Shown: positions 1 through 8,228 of the stretch, one piece after another
Position numbering within the stretch: the first letter of the stretch is position 1
How the letters are laid out: each line of letters opens with the position of its first letter
Origin: Candidatus Methanohalarchaeum thermophilum
Lineage (GTDB): Archaea > Halobacteriota > Methanonatronarchaeia > Methanonatronarchaeales > Methanonatronarchaeaceae
Assembly (NCBI GenBank): GCA_001914405.1
Contig: MSDW01000001.1
Coordinates: 1,116,001-1,180,000, forward strand
DNA: 64,000 nt
Reading direction: 5' to 3'
The notes under the pieces: model-generated
What the model saw: the letters and a program-made list of their open reading frames with translations, nothing else
Database searches by the model: none
What the model was told of the DNA's origin: nothing
Position numbers and translations under genes: made by a program

Positions 1-284
1 TTTTCAGCTCCCTTATCACCAGGATCTTTATCCAGATCTAATGTAATAGGACTTGAACTTCCTCCACCATATGTATCTGATGCCTTAACGGCAAACCCAT
101 CCATAGCTGCTCTTTCAAAACTAGGAATAGGATTAGGAGAAGATAAATCAGAAGCTAATACCCTACTATCTGATTCTTCTAACCTAACCTCTTTTTTTTC
201 ATTAATTGATTTAATAGACTCTAAGAAATCTCTTTTTGCTTTTTTAAATTCTGTTAGTTTTTGAAAGCCATCTCTAATTTGCAT
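1..284 (-). CDS. moeA: MoeA, molybdopterin molybdenumtransferase (N-terminal part)
   Basis: The gene runs off the left edge, so only about 94 N-terminal residues are visible. MoeA inserts molybdate (or tungstate) into adenylylated molybdopterin in the cytoplasm. The family signature is clear: a helix-rich start, then RVLASDLSSPNPIPSFERAA at about residues 41-60, followed directly by MDGFAVKASDT, which matches the canonical vhSP.phPpFdrSAMDGYAv motif. The ATG is the only start before the motif. It belongs functionally with wtpABC, moaD, mobB-moaE and moaCB downstream. The identification is firm; completeness cannot be judged. Confidence 0.9.
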   Translation of the reverse strand, partial: MQIRDGFQKLTEFKKAKRDFLESIKSINEKKEVRLEESDSRVLASDLSSPNPIPSFERAAMDGFAVKASDTYGGGSSSPITLDLDKDPGDKGAE

Positions 285-337
285 CTAGAATAAACTATAT
301 GTTGTAATACAAAAAATAATCTTTCCAGGGACAAAAT

Positions 338-496
338 ATGAAGATAGAATTAAAAATAGATGAAGAAAAAATTCCCCTGAACCGATTTGTAAGCAGCGTA
401 CTAAAAAATATATTAATAGGAGTAATTAAAGAACTTCACGGCATTGAAGAAAATTGGAAAAACATAGAAATAAATATAAAAAAAGAAGAAAAATAA
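338..496 (+). CDS. small conserved-looking hypothetical protein (52 aa)
   Basis: A 52-residue protein begins MKIELKIDEEKIPLNRFVSS and ends in KKEEK. It is divergent from moeA with a 53-nt gap. It looks like a beta strand followed by an amphipathic helix (FVSSVLKNILIGVIKELHGI) and a Lys/Glu tail. I do not recognise the family. Support comes from a sensible amino-acid composition, a hydrophobic periodicity and a purine-rich leader (CCAGGGACAAAAT). No membrane segment or metal motif is visible. Confidence 0.5.
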   Translation: MKIELKIDEEKIPLNRFVSSVLKNILIGVIKELHGIEENWKNIEINIKKEEK

Positions 497-794
497 AAAT
501 AAAAAATAAAATAAAAAAACAGCTTGGTTCTTTAAAACCAATTCAGAGCAATTTCAATTGAAATTAGGGTATACCGATAAATCTAGGGGTAATCCAAGTC
601 AGTAAATAATAATTTACTGTTTGTAAGAGCAACAGAACCTATTTGGGTTAACTTGAAAGAGAAGCATCTTAACTTAATGAAAATTAGTGATTAAATGTAT
701 ATAACGTGAATCACAAACAGGTTTGTTTGGATAATTGAAAGAGATACTTTTTCTATAATTTTTTTATATAAACGGTTTTTCGGGGAGTTTTAAC
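497..794. other. non-coding gap, possibly degenerate IS605-like RNA
   Basis: No open frame with gene-like composition is seen. The stretch holds short inverted repeats (for example CAATTTCAATTGAAATT near 550) and a GGTAATCC/GGTTAACTT-rich segment vaguely like the middle of the 400-nt elements elsewhere in the window. The resemblance is too weak to annotate as a copy. Confidence 0.3.
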
Positions 795-899
795 TTTTTT
801 TGGTGAGAAATCCCTGTCCTTAATCTTTGATTTAGGTTAGGGATGAATCACCACAAGATGTGTATAAGTAGTTGAATAATGTTTATATGGGAGATATAT

Positions 900-1040
900 G
901 TGGAAGACCCGACAACCATACAGATAGAAAAAGAAACACGGAAGAAACTCAAGGAGCTAAGGATAACAAGGAGAGAAATATATGACGAAATATTAAATAG
1001 GTTGATGAAAAATGCAACTAACTCAAAAAATAAAGATTGA
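900..1040 (+). CDS. small ribbon-helix-helix-like protein upstream of tnpB (46 aa)
   Basis: A GTG start follows a GGGAG Shine-Dalgarno by six bases. The product, MEDPTTIQIEKETRKKLKEL then RITRREIYDEILNRLM, fits a ribbon-helix-helix fold: strand TTIQI, helix 1 ETRKKLKELR, helix 2 REIYDEILNRLM. It overlaps the tnpB start at 1012 in another frame by 29 nt. A TATA-like TTTATAT lies about 20 nt upstream. The frame is intact although tnpB downstream has many stops. A likely role is a DNA-binding autorepressor or antitoxin-like regulator of the element. The equivalent ORF before the second tnpB is at 55223-55342. Confidence 0.65.
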   Translation: MEDPTTIQIEKETRKKLKELRITRREIYDEILNRLMKNATNSKNKD

Positions 1041-2293
1041 GTTAACAGAAGAACAAGAAGAAGTTCTTACTTCTCTTTCTGAGATATGTAGGTTGCTCTA
1101 TGATTTTTCACTCAAAGAAAGAATAGAGAACTGGAAAGAAAACAAGGACAAATCAAAAGAAGAAAGAAACTACATTACATATACAGATCAATAAAATAAG
1201 TTACCCAGATTAAGAGAAGGATATCCAAAATATAACTGGGTGTATTTAAAAGTCTTACAAATGGCTTTAAAGAAATTGGGCGCTAATTACAAGTCTTTCT
1301 TCTCTCTATGGAAGAAAGGAGACAATAAAGCGAAGCCACTAAGATTTAAAGGCAGTAAATACTTCACGAATTTATGCTATAACTAATCCGGGTTCAAAAT
1401 AAAAAAAGGGGAAAATAAAGTTTTTTCACAATCATCCAGACAAGACAGAACTATTTTTTGATGTTCCAACCAAGTTTTATTTGGAAGATAAGGACATTAA
1501 ATAAATCGAAATTTTCAGAGATGAAGTTAAGGAAGAATACTATGTCTTAATATCTTATGGGGTGGATATTCCAAGATACAAAGATAACGGAGAGTATCAA
1601 GCTTTCGATTTAGGAGTTGACAAACACATGGGAGTTGATATGGGTGGGAAGTTTGTTGGGTTCAGGAACCCAAGACCGGGTAAGTTTTGGCAATTGAAAA
1701 TGGAAGAAGTTTAATCAAAATGAGACAGATGTAAAAAAGGAAGTAATGGATGGAGATGGTATAATAAGAAATTGCAACAGGTGAAAAGAAGACTTGCTAA
1801 TTAAGTGAAGGATTGGCGACATAGATTAGGTTAAAAGATAGTTGAGAACATTAAAGCGAATATTATAGTAGTTGGAGTTTTAGATACTGAAGATATGGCA
1901 TAGAGCAACAAGGATGTAGGGGGTTTGAACAGGAGTTTACAAAATACAGGCACCATAGGTGGATTTGTTAGGTTTCTAATCTACGAGGCAGAACTTGTAG
2001 GTAAGAAGGTAGTAGAAATCAACGAAGCAAGCACTACTAAAAGGTGCTGTGTCTGTGGGAAGAAACAGGATATGCCATTACATGAAAGAACTTATAAATG
2101 TGATTGTGGAAACGAAATTGACAGAGACAAAAACTCTGCTATCAATATAATGAATCGTTTCCTATCACAAGAACGCTCTGTGAACGAGCAATCTTCCTTT
2201 ATGGAAGGTTTTCTGCGACAAACAGGTTTGGAATACGCCAACCAGCAAATGTCCAAACACTCGCAGGAAACCCCTTCCTCACGAACAACGTGA
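1012..2293 (+). pseudogene. tnpB: TnpB (IS605 OrfB) RNA-guided nuclease, degraded
   Basis: The N-terminal part opens MQLTQKIKIELTEEQEEVLT; the first in-frame stop is at 1192-1194. The same frame continues to a second stop near 1384 (GYPKYNWVYLKVLQMALKK is still readable), and the C-terminal part is open from 1925. The C-terminal zinc ribbon survives (CVCGKKQDMPLHERTYKCDCG), followed by NEIDRDKNSAINI, which carries the last RuvC acidic residue. Several stops of mixed type (TAA, TAG, TGA) and frame changes show it is dead. Its 3' end overlaps the RNA-like right end of the element, as in known TnpB/omegaRNA loci. Confidence 0.85.
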
Positions 2294-2313
2294 GCTAGGT
2301 AGGGGTAGTTCAC

Positions 2314-2374
2314 CTTAGTGGTTAGAAAGCCATCTTCCTAATCAAAATAAGTGAATGTGATAGAGGTAGTTCAC
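2314..2374 (+). mobile_element. about 60-nt mini-element (solo IS605-type end)
   Basis: Directly abutting element 1 is a copy of the short repeat CTTAGTGGTTAGAAAGCC...GTAGTTCAC. The same short unit occurs near 5451, 9148, 16854, 21038, 47593 and 58326. It has a small central hairpin and ends in TTCAC like the full elements. Confidence 0.5.
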
Positions 2375-2390
2375 GTAGGGAACCAGATTT

Positions 2391-3443
2391 TTATCTTTCT
2401 ACTGTGTGAACGGAACTAGCTTTGAAGCTTGCGTAAACTTTACGGCCTTTTTCGAGATCTAGTTCGCTAAGAGATTTTCTGGTAACATAGGCGATTAACT
2501 TTATGGAGTTACTTAGTTCTAGTCTAACTAATGAACCTTGATCTAGTATGTCATCAATTACTAGTTCGAGCTGGTTTCTGGCGCTTTTTGAATTCTTGTC
2601 TTTTTCTGTTCCTATAAAAATTTCTTCTGGGCGTATCATGATTCTAACATTTTTTCCTTCTGCAGTTTCTGTTATTACTTCAATATCCTTTTTACCGATA
2701 TTTACCTTAGCTAAGTTATCATCTTTTTCAGTGATGGTTCCGTTGTATATATTTTCCACTCCAACGAATTCAGCTATTTGTTTATTGATTGGACCGTAAA
2801 AGATGTTTTCTGGTTCGCCGACCTGTACTATTTCTCCTTCCATCATTATGGCTATTCTATCGGCTAGAAACATAGCTTCAGCTTGGTTGTGGGTTACATA
2901 AATAGATGTTAAGTTCATCTGTTCGTGTATGTTCTTTATTTCTTTTCTCATTTTTTCCTGTATTCTCTCGTCTAGAGAGGAAAGTGGTTCATCAAATAAC
3001 ATGAGACCTGGTTCAGTTGCTAGAGCTCTGGCTAGAGTAACTCTCTGCTTTTCACCACCACTTAAAGTAAGCGGAGCTGCATCTAGAAGATGATCAATAC
3101 CTAAAAATGAAGCAAGATCTTTAGCTCTTTTTTTAGAGTTCTCTTGGTCTTTTATCCCGAATTCAATGTTTTGCCTGACGGATAAATGAGGGAATAATGC
3201 AAAATCTTGGTAAACAAATCCGATGTCCCTATTTTCTGGAGAATAGCTGGTTATATCTTCTTTGGCTTTTAATATTTTACCCGAATCTGGAATAGTGAAA
3301 CCTGCAATACTTTCTAATAATAAAGTTTTACCAGCTCCACTTGGTCCTAAGATAACTAAAAATTCTCCCTTCTCCACTTCTAGGTTAATATCCTTTAACC
3401 GGAATCTCCCCCAGTCATTGCTTAAGCTCTTAATCTTTAGCAT
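2391..3443 (-). CDS. wtpC: tungstate/molybdate ABC transporter ATP-binding protein
   Basis: This is the cytoplasmic ATPase of the WtpABC importer, 350 aa. Walker A is GPSGAGKT (about 33-40), the signature is LSGGEKQR, Walker B is LMLFDEP and the switch is VTHNQ. A C-terminal MOP/TOBE region follows from about residue 230 (RNQLELVIDDILDQGSLVRL), typical of ModC/WtpC. It overlaps wtpB by 14 nt and is the last gene of the wtpA-wtpB-wtpC operon. WtpC and ModC cannot be separated from sequence alone; the assignment to tungstate rests on the binding protein and the AOR gene at 34-36 kb. Confidence 0.9.
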   Translation of the reverse strand: MLKIKSLSNDWGRFRLKDINLEVEKGEFLVILGPSGAGKTLLLESIAGFTIPDSGKILKAKEDITSYSPENRDIGFVYQDFALFPHLSVRQNIEFGIKDQENSKKRAKDLASFLGIDHLLDAAPLTLSGGEKQRVTLARALATEPGLMLFDEPLSSLDERIQEKMRKEIKNIHEQMNLTSIYVTHNQAEAMFLADRIAIMMEGEIVQVGEPENIFYGPINKQIAEFVGVENIYNGTITEKDDNLAKVNIGKKDIEVITETAEGKNVRIMIRPEEIFIGTEKDKNSKSARNQLELVIDDILDQGSLVRLELSNSIKLIAYVTRKSLSELDLEKGRKVYASFKASSVHTVER

Positions 3444-4233
3444 ATAGAGACCACCCTCTGGACAAGTAGCGAAGGATTACGAATATCAATATAGATACTA
3501 AGATCAATACTACGGCAATAGGTCTTGAAGCTCCTAATCCAAATGACCTGAAGCGCTCAAATATCAAGACTGGAGCGATCATTGGATAATATGTTATTAA
3601 TATAACTGCCCCAAATTCACTTATTCCTCTTGCCCAAGACATTATACTGCCTGCCAAGACATCTCTGTACGCTAATGGAAGAGTTATCGTCCTAAAAGTC
3701 CCCCATTCACTTTCTCCTAGTGTTCTTGCTACATTTTCTAACTTAGGATCAATACTCTCAAAACCTTCTCTAACATGGTTTATGTAAAAAGGAATCGAAA
3801 CAAACAACATCGCAACTACTATACCTGGAAAAGCATCAACAAATCTAATTCCTATTTCTTCTAATGGACTGCCAATAAGGCCATTGTATCCGAAAACAGA
3901 TATCAAGGCTATTCCGGCTACAGTGTGTGGAATAATTACGGGAACATCGATTAAGCTTTCGATGAAGTTTTTTCCAGGAAAGTTTTTTCTAGCTAAAAAA
4001 TAAGCTAAAGGAGTTCCAAATAAGAAAGCTATGGCCGTAGAAACAAAAGATGCTGAAAAACTTATCCAGATACTCTTTAAAACTGATGAATCCCACATCG
4101 TCTTCCATAAGGCGCCAGCATCTATAACTAGTTGAGAGATAATAAGGTTACCTATTGTTATCAGTAGATAAAGAATCAAGATCACTGAAAAAATTGAAAA
4201 TAGGATCACCGTTTTATTTATCTCCGTCTTCAC
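3430..4233 (-). CDS. wtpB: tungstate/molybdate ABC transporter permease
   Basis: A 267-aa permease with about six membrane segments. The EAA loop that contacts the ATPase is visible as ENVARTLGESEWGTFRTITL. The length and motif are those of the ModB/WtpB/CysT family. Start ATG follows AGGTGAAG in the spacer. It is co-transcribed between wtpA and wtpC and overlaps wtpC. Confidence 0.9.
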   Translation of the reverse strand: MKTEINKTVILFSIFSVILILYLLITIGNLIISQLVIDAGALWKTMWDSSVLKSIWISFSASFVSTAIAFLFGTPLAYFLARKNFPGKNFIESLIDVPVIIPHTVAGIALISVFGYNGLIGSPLEEIGIRFVDAFPGIVVAMLFVSIPFYINHVREGFESIDPKLENVARTLGESEWGTFRTITLPLAYRDVLAGSIMSWARGISEFGAVILITYYPMIAPVLIFERFRSFGLGASRPIAVVLILVSILIFVILRYLSRGWSLYAKD

Positions 4234-4236
4234 CTT

Positions 4237-4291
4237 GCTTCACCTCTCTTTTTAGGATCCAGTTGCTTCACCTTTTTTTAGGATCCAGTTT
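4237..4291 (-). repeat. two-copy tandem repeat in the wtpA-wtpB spacer
   Basis: A unit of about 27 nt is present twice with small length change: GCTTCACCTCTCTTTTTAGG followed by ATCCAGTT, then GCTTCACCTTTTTTTAGGAT followed by CCAGTT. On the coding strand each copy supplies an AGGTGA-like Shine-Dalgarno, so the duplication doubles the ribosome-loading signal ahead of wtpB. The second copy abuts the wtpA stop codon. Confidence 0.8.
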
Positions 4292-5333
4292 ATGCCTCTG
4301 TTACTAAGTCACTTATTTCTTCAGGAACAGCTTCCATGTCATTTACTACCGCTGGGTTTATAGGTGGCTGTCCTGCATCACTCATAATCTGGTCTCCCTT
4401 GTCTGATAATATGAATTTAACTACATCAGCTGCAAGCTCTGGATTTTGTGAATTGTTTGGCATAGTTATTCCGTATACTATTGGTTTTCCGTAAACAGTG
4501 CTTCCTCCTGCTATTTTGACTCCTACTTTTCCGTATGTATCCGCGTAATCAACTGAACTCAGATCAATCTCAGTTGGTAATTCAATCATATTATGTTCAT
4601 GTTGAGTAGCAACACTTCCATAGATGAATAGGTAATCGATCTCCCCTCCTTCTAAGCCAGAAAGTAGATCAACTTCCTTGCTTCTGAGCATTATTTTATC
4701 AGTATCGACCTCAATGTCTGATGTTGGCGGCATTTCCAGTATGTATTCATCATCCTGTTCCGTCATTTCAAAGTTGGAGTTTTGGCCAATTAAGTTTTCG
4801 TAGATCTCATTATTACCGTAGTAGTTTTCGGCTAATTGGATAACCATCTGAGACCTGTAACCGGCTGGATCTGCATTGGGGTTAGAAAAACCAAACCTTA
4901 CGTCATCTCTTCCAAGAATCTCGTACCAATTTTCTGAATTAATTTCATCTGAATAACTGCTCTCGTCTGTATAAGCTATTGTGTATTTGTTTCTTGCGAA
5001 TCTAGCGTACCAGTCAGTGTATTCGTTCAACATCATGTTAGGGATCAATGTATAGTCGGCTACGCCAACGATGTCTATTTTTTTGTCTAATTCTGTTACT
5101 TGTCTTACTGCATCTACGCTTCCGTGGGCTTCTCTCTGGATCTCAATATCCTGATTTTGTTCTTCATAAGCTTCTTTTATGTTGTTGAATGGATAAGCTA
5201 AACTACCTGCGTGGCTTATCTTTACAATTGATTTACCATTACCACTTAAACAACCACTAAACCCAATTGTTGCAGCTATTCCTGTAGCAGCTGCTGTTTT
5301 TATAAAACTCCTCCTAGTTATTCGTTGTGTCAT
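4290..5333 (-). CDS. wtpA: tungstate/molybdate-binding lipoprotein, Tat-exported
   Basis: This is the extracytoplasmic solute-binding protein for tungstate/molybdate, 347 aa from the chosen start. The N-terminus has a twin-arginine motif (RITRRSFIKTA), a hydrophobic stretch and the lipobox GFSGC, with the anchoring Cys at about residue 28. The body fits the WtpA/ModA family: VKISHAGSLAYPFNNI near the mature start, the SNPNADPAGYRSQM oxyanion-site segment, and AADVVKFILSDKG near the end. An ATG nine bases further upstream lies only two bases from AGGAGG (5345-5350); the chosen ATG is 11 bases away. A TATA box sits just upstream. Confidence 0.92.
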   Translation of the reverse strand: MTQRITRRSFIKTAAATGIAATIGFSGCLSGNGKSIVKISHAGSLAYPFNNIKEAYEEQNQDIEIQREAHGSVDAVRQVTELDKKIDIVGVADYTLIPNMMLNEYTDWYARFARNKYTIAYTDESSYSDEINSENWYEILGRDDVRFGFSNPNADPAGYRSQMVIQLAENYYGNNEIYENLIGQNSNFEMTEQDDEYILEMPPTSDIEVDTDKIMLRSKEVDLLSGLEGGEIDYLFIYGSVATQHEHNMIELPTEIDLSSVDYADTYGKVGVKIAGGSTVYGKPIVYGITMPNNSQNPELAADVVKFILSDKGDQIMSDAGQPPINPAVVNDMEAVPEEISDLVTEA

Positions 5334-5372
5334 AAATAACATAACCTCCTGTAATAAAGATAAAGAAACTAA

Positions 5373-5382
5373 AATATATAAA
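5373..5382 (-). promoter_or_regulatory. wtpA: TATA box of the wtpABC operon
   Basis: On the coding strand the stretch reads TTTATATATT, about 40 nt before the wtpA ATG. Initiation some 25 nt downstream would leave a short leader containing AGGAGG. No clear ModE-type inverted operator was seen next to it. Confidence 0.5.
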
Positions 5383-5450
5383 GTAATTGGATAACCACTA
5401 ACCTAACTAAAACTTAATCAACTACACAACAAAAAACAGAATCAACCTAA

Positions 5451-5513
5451 GTAACTTCCTCCTCTACCTAAATCAAAGATTAGGAAGAGGTCTTCCTCAA
5501 CCACTAAGATAAA
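5451..5513 (-). mobile_element. about 60-nt mini-element (solo IS605-type end)
   Basis: In minus orientation it reads ATCTTAGTGGTTGAGGAAGA, a small hairpin around AATCTTTGATT, then GGTAGAGGAGGAAGTTAC. It is the same short repeat as at 9148 and 21038, inserted between the wtp promoter and the structured element that follows. Confidence 0.55.
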
Positions 5514-5528
5514 CCAAAAACAAACACT

Positions 5529-5956
5529 GTGAAGTGACCCCTACTTAAATCAGGGATTGGAGGGGGCTTTCCTGCGACCTTATCCTCTTCGAAGCAGAGG
5601 AGTTTGTTTTACCACCGAACTTGTCTCATGCATTCGGTTAACAGGGGACTTATGCTTTGAGGGAAGAATTGGATTAGGCAACTACGCCATATACTAACTT
5701 AACTTAACTCTTAGGGTGGTTTCTCTTATTCACTCTAGTAGCTCTACGCCAGCCACTAGACCTCCCTACTCCAAGAACCTTTCAGGCTTACCCAAGGATT
5801 TTGTCTTTATAGATGGGATTGCTTTTTGTTCAAGAGGCAGACAAACCAACCAACTGCCAATTTAGTTTTAATTAGTTTAAAAACTACTTAACTATTGTAG
5901 TTGATTCATCACCTACCTAAATCAAAAGATTTAGGAAGGTGTCTTCCCAATCAAAA
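5529..5956 (-). mobile_element. tnpB-less structured element, copy A1
   Basis: A roughly 428-nt non-coding element, transcript orientation minus. The left end (5890-5956) is GGGAAGACACCTTCCTAAAT with a hairpin and GATGAATCAACTAC. The right end (5529-5590) is GGAAAGCCCCCTCC, a hairpin, then AAGTAGGGGTCACTTCAC. Inside, the stem ACCGAA/TTCGGT lies between CCCCTGTT and the 3' GCAGGAAAG, which pairs with it. It is nearly identical to the copy at 37489. Related copies are at 7735, 22137, 51276 and 58390. Ends match those of tnpB elements, so it is best read as a non-autonomous IS605 derivative carrying an omegaRNA-like RNA. It ends 15 nt before the ModE-like gene. Confidence 0.75.
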
Positions 5957-5970
5957 GATAACTAATCAAA

Positions 5971-6663
5971 ATGACAGAAACCGAAAAAGAAAAACCTACC
6001 ATAAAACAAAAAAAAGCAGAATTTAAAAAAAGAGACCTAGAACTCCTAGAAGCTATAAACAAACATGGATCTATCAACAAAGCAGCCAAAAAACTGAACA
6101 GATCCTACTCCTATAGCCAAAAAAGAATAAGAAAACTAGAAAAAGAATTCGGAAAACTAATAGAAAGCAGTAAAGGAGGAAAGAAAGGAGGCGGCAGCCA
6201 CCTAACAGAAAAAGCACATCACCTCATAAAAAGATACAAAAAACTACAAGTAGAATACGGAATTGCTTCCAAGATAAACATAACTACATGGAAAGGAAAA
6301 GTCAAAAAAGTAAAAGATTACTTTTGTATAGTAAAAACCACTATAGGGGATGTAAGAGCAACCGTAAACGACGAATTGAAAAAAGGAGACAAAGTAAACA
6401 TACTCATAAGAGAAGACTCAGTAACACTCATAGCACACGAAGACAAACTAAAAAAAATAAAAACAAGCGCCAGAAACCAATTCAAAGGAAAAATAAAACA
6501 AATAAAAACCAACAAAGACAACGCAAAAATAGAAATAAAGATAAAAGACAAAATAATAAAATCAATAATAACCCAAAAAAGCCTCAAAAAAATGAAACTA
6601 AAAAAAGGAAAAAACATAATAGTCTCATTCAAAGCAACATCAGCAAGAACACTAAAAACCTAA
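5971..6663 (+). CDS. ModE-like molybdate/tungstate-responsive regulator with TOBE domains
   Basis: A 230-aa cytoplasmic DNA-binding protein. Residues about 20-95 form a LysR/ModE-type winged helix (RDLELLEAINKHGSINKAAK, then RSYSYSQKRIRKLEKEFGKL and the basic GGKKGGGSHLT wing). The C-terminal part has two MOP/TOBE repeats; the second begins TSARNQFKGKIKQI, a classic oxyanion-binding strand, and the last ends VSFKATSARTLK. It is divergent from wtpABC and probably controls it. The gene is extremely Lys-rich and A-rich at its 3' half. A mobile element ends 15 nt before the ATG, so its native promoter may have been displaced. Confidence 0.85.
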   Translation: MTETEKEKPTIKQKKAEFKKRDLELLEAINKHGSINKAAKKLNRSYSYSQKRIRKLEKEFGKLIESSKGGKKGGGSHLTEKAHHLIKRYKKLQVEYGIASKINITTWKGKVKKVKDYFCIVKTTIGDVRATVNDELKKGDKVNILIREDSVTLIAHEDKLKKIKTSARNQFKGKIKQIKTNKDNAKIEIKIKDKIIKSIITQKSLKKMKLKKGKNIIVSFKATSARTLKT

Positions 6664-6747
6664 AAAACCAAAATAACCAAATCAAACAAACCAAAAACCC
6701 ACCAAAAAAACCAAAAATAGACTCAGGTAATTCCAAAATTAAATTTT

Positions 6748-7163
6748 GTAAGAGTTTGAGAGAGCAGCATAGTCCCCTCCGTTTACGGAAGGGATACATC
6801 GGACTTTCTCATCTATAATACTTTATGGGCAAGAGGCTAATAGCATTGCTATAGTTTCACGGTAACATCTAAGTCCCCAAGCTTGATAGAAGTGTTAGGA
6901 GCGGTGAGGGACAGAATCCTCCACCGAACAATGGCAAGCATCTACTGTGAACGAAGAGTCCTCTGTGGCAGGGCAGGGCTCAGAAGCCACTACCGTTGAC
7001 CCAACCTCTGTGCCTTTTGGCAAAAAGCTGGCGAGGTAGGTAGGTAACCGTCAACAATGGCTATGAAGAGGACGTTCCTCTTCACGCCACTTCCACCGGT
7101 ACCCCGCAGATGACACCGGTGAATGGATGGAAGCCTCTCCCTCTAGGAAGAGGAGGATGTCAC
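6748..7163 (+). mobile_element. tnpB-deleted IS605 derivative, copy B1
   Basis: The left end (6755-6810) reads TTTGAGAGAGCAG, AGTCCCCT and GGGATACA, matching the left end of the tnpB element at 54124-55450. The middle keeps GGGCTCAGAAGCCACTACCG and AACCTCTGT, closely like the 3' coding end of that tnpB. The right end is GGATGGAAGCCTCTCCCTCT followed by AGGAAGAGGAGGATGTCAC, again the same hairpin. Both ends and a piece of tnpB are present but the gene is gone, so this is an internal-deletion derivative that could still make a guide-type RNA. Confidence 0.7.
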
Positions 7164-7249
7164 AATCGACCAACCAGAAAGACAAAAAATAATTCAATAA
7201 TAAATAAATAAATAGATATCCAATATCCAAATATAAGATAGATTTAGAT

Positions 7250-7525
7250 TCAACCACCTGAGACTGGTGGAAAAATCACCAAGCTATCTCTGCTATTTAC
7301 TTCAGTATCAAGTCCACTAAGCTGCTCTAACTTCTGATCGTTCAAAATCAGATTTACATACTCCCTAAGTTCACTTCCATCAAAAAACATTTCCTCCAAC
7401 TCTGGATACTTCTCTACCAATATCTCAATGACATCTCTAACATCATCAATATCCTTACTCTTTACCTCAATCTTATCTTTACCTACTACCTCTCTAAAAT
7501 TAGCGAAAAATCTAATCTCAACCAT
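7250..7525 (-). CDS. moaD: MoaD/ThiS-family sulfur carrier (molybdopterin synthase small subunit)
   Basis: A 91-aa ubiquitin-fold protein that donates sulfur to precursor Z together with MoaE. It starts MVEIRFFANFREVVGKDKIE, the typical first strand, and ends SLVIFPPVSGG; the terminal Gly-Gly is adenylylated and thiocarboxylated. The reading frame stays open 63 codons upstream, but that extension is a GT-rich spacer artefact; the start at 7525 aligns with the family. It stands alone between two mobile elements, with moaE 0.7 kb upstream. Confidence 0.9.
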   Translation of the reverse strand: MVEIRFFANFREVVGKDKIEVKSKDIDDVRDVIEILVEKYPELEEMFFDGSELREYVNLILNDQKLEQLSGLDTEVNSRDSLVIFPPVSGG

Positions 7526-7734
7526 CAGAAAAAAATACGCCCAAGTAATAAATAAAATTTTACCACACCTAAGAACAAACCATCTATATTCTACTTGATT
7601 AACAAAATTAAAAAATGTGTTTTTCTCAACAAATAAGATAAAACAAAAACAGAAAACTTGGCCTAAAAAACCAACAGAAAACAAAGAAAAAAATAATAGA
7701 TCTCTCTTATCCACGAAAAAGAACCAATCACTTT

Positions 7735-8139
7735 GTGAAGTGGGTCACTCTCTGAAGGTGGTGAGTTTCCTTGTGGGGTCTTATCCAAGTTGAGTCTGTG
7801 TTATCTACTGGGTTTGTCTTATACACTCAGTCATTAAGGGAACTTGTGCTTTGAGGAAGAACTGGATTGAGGAACAGTTTCCATATACTAACCCAATGAG
7901 GGTCCCTCTTATTTCCTTAGCGGCTGCTTCACATCAACCACTAGGAACCCCCTACTCCCAAGCTGTTTCGGGATTACCCAGAAATTTTTTTGGCCAATAG
8001 ACATATAAATGGCCTGCATTTGTTAGATGAGGCAGAACGCCTAACTCCCAAAGCTTAACTCGGTTCCAAAATCATTTAAATGTTGTTGAAGTCATTCATC
8101 CCATGCCCCTTGAAGAACACGAGTCTTTTGCCTCCAACT
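7735..8139 (-). mobile_element. tnpB-less structured element, copy A2 (diverged)
   Basis: Same layout as the 5529 copy, minus orientation. The left end has GACTCGTGTTCTTCAAGGGG and GGGATGAATGACTTC. The conserved core keeps CCCGAAACAGC, GGGTTCCTAGTGGTTGATG, GTTAGTATATGG and CCAGTTCTTCC. The 3' stem pair is TTCCCTT with AAGGAAA, and the inner stem is ACTG/CAGT, both different in sequence from the other copies but still complementary. The right end is GTGACCCACTTCAC. Confidence 0.7.
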
Positions 8140-8228
8140 CTATAACCTAATATATAGTAAAAGCCCTACAAAGTTTTTAAAATAACCTATATTAGTTTTT
8201 TTACCTTAAGAATTATTTATAGGTTTTT

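Larger units (their letters stand above)
795..2313 (+). mobile_element. IS200/IS605-family (tnpB-only) element 1, decayed
   Basis: The left end near 795-860 carries GGTGAGAAATCC and GATGAATCACCACAAGAT, a motif shared with the tnpB-less element at 59544. The right end (about 2255-2313) reads GCAGGAAACCCCTTCCTCAC, a hairpin, then GGTAGGGGTAGTTCAC, matching the right ends of the structured elements at 58390 and 37489. There are no terminal inverted repeats and no DDE transposase, as expected for single-strand-transposing IS605 elements. It contains a small RHH-like ORF and a multiply broken tnpB. No tnpA was found in the window, so movement would need a transposase in trans. Confidence 0.75.

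Noticed and set aside
1012-2293. Stop-codon readthrough or pyrrolysine recoding in tnpB
   Set aside because: Stops are of mixed type (TAA, TAG, TGA) and accompanied by frame changes, so decay explains them better.
5529-5956. The repeated structured elements as CRISPR arrays, RNase P RNA or group II introns
   Set aside because: Copies are dispersed, not arrayed with spacers. No RNase P conserved core or intron domain V was found, and the ends match those of tnpB elements.
5343-5970. Molybdenum-cofactor riboswitch upstream of wtpA or the ModE-like gene
   Set aside because: The structured RNA here is the same element found at five unrelated sites, so it is mobile rather than a metal sensor.
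6288-6818. Long Lys/Asn/Arg-rich frame overlapping the ModE-like gene
   Set aside because: It is a second frame of A-rich coding DNA; the other frame has clear HTH and TOBE domains.
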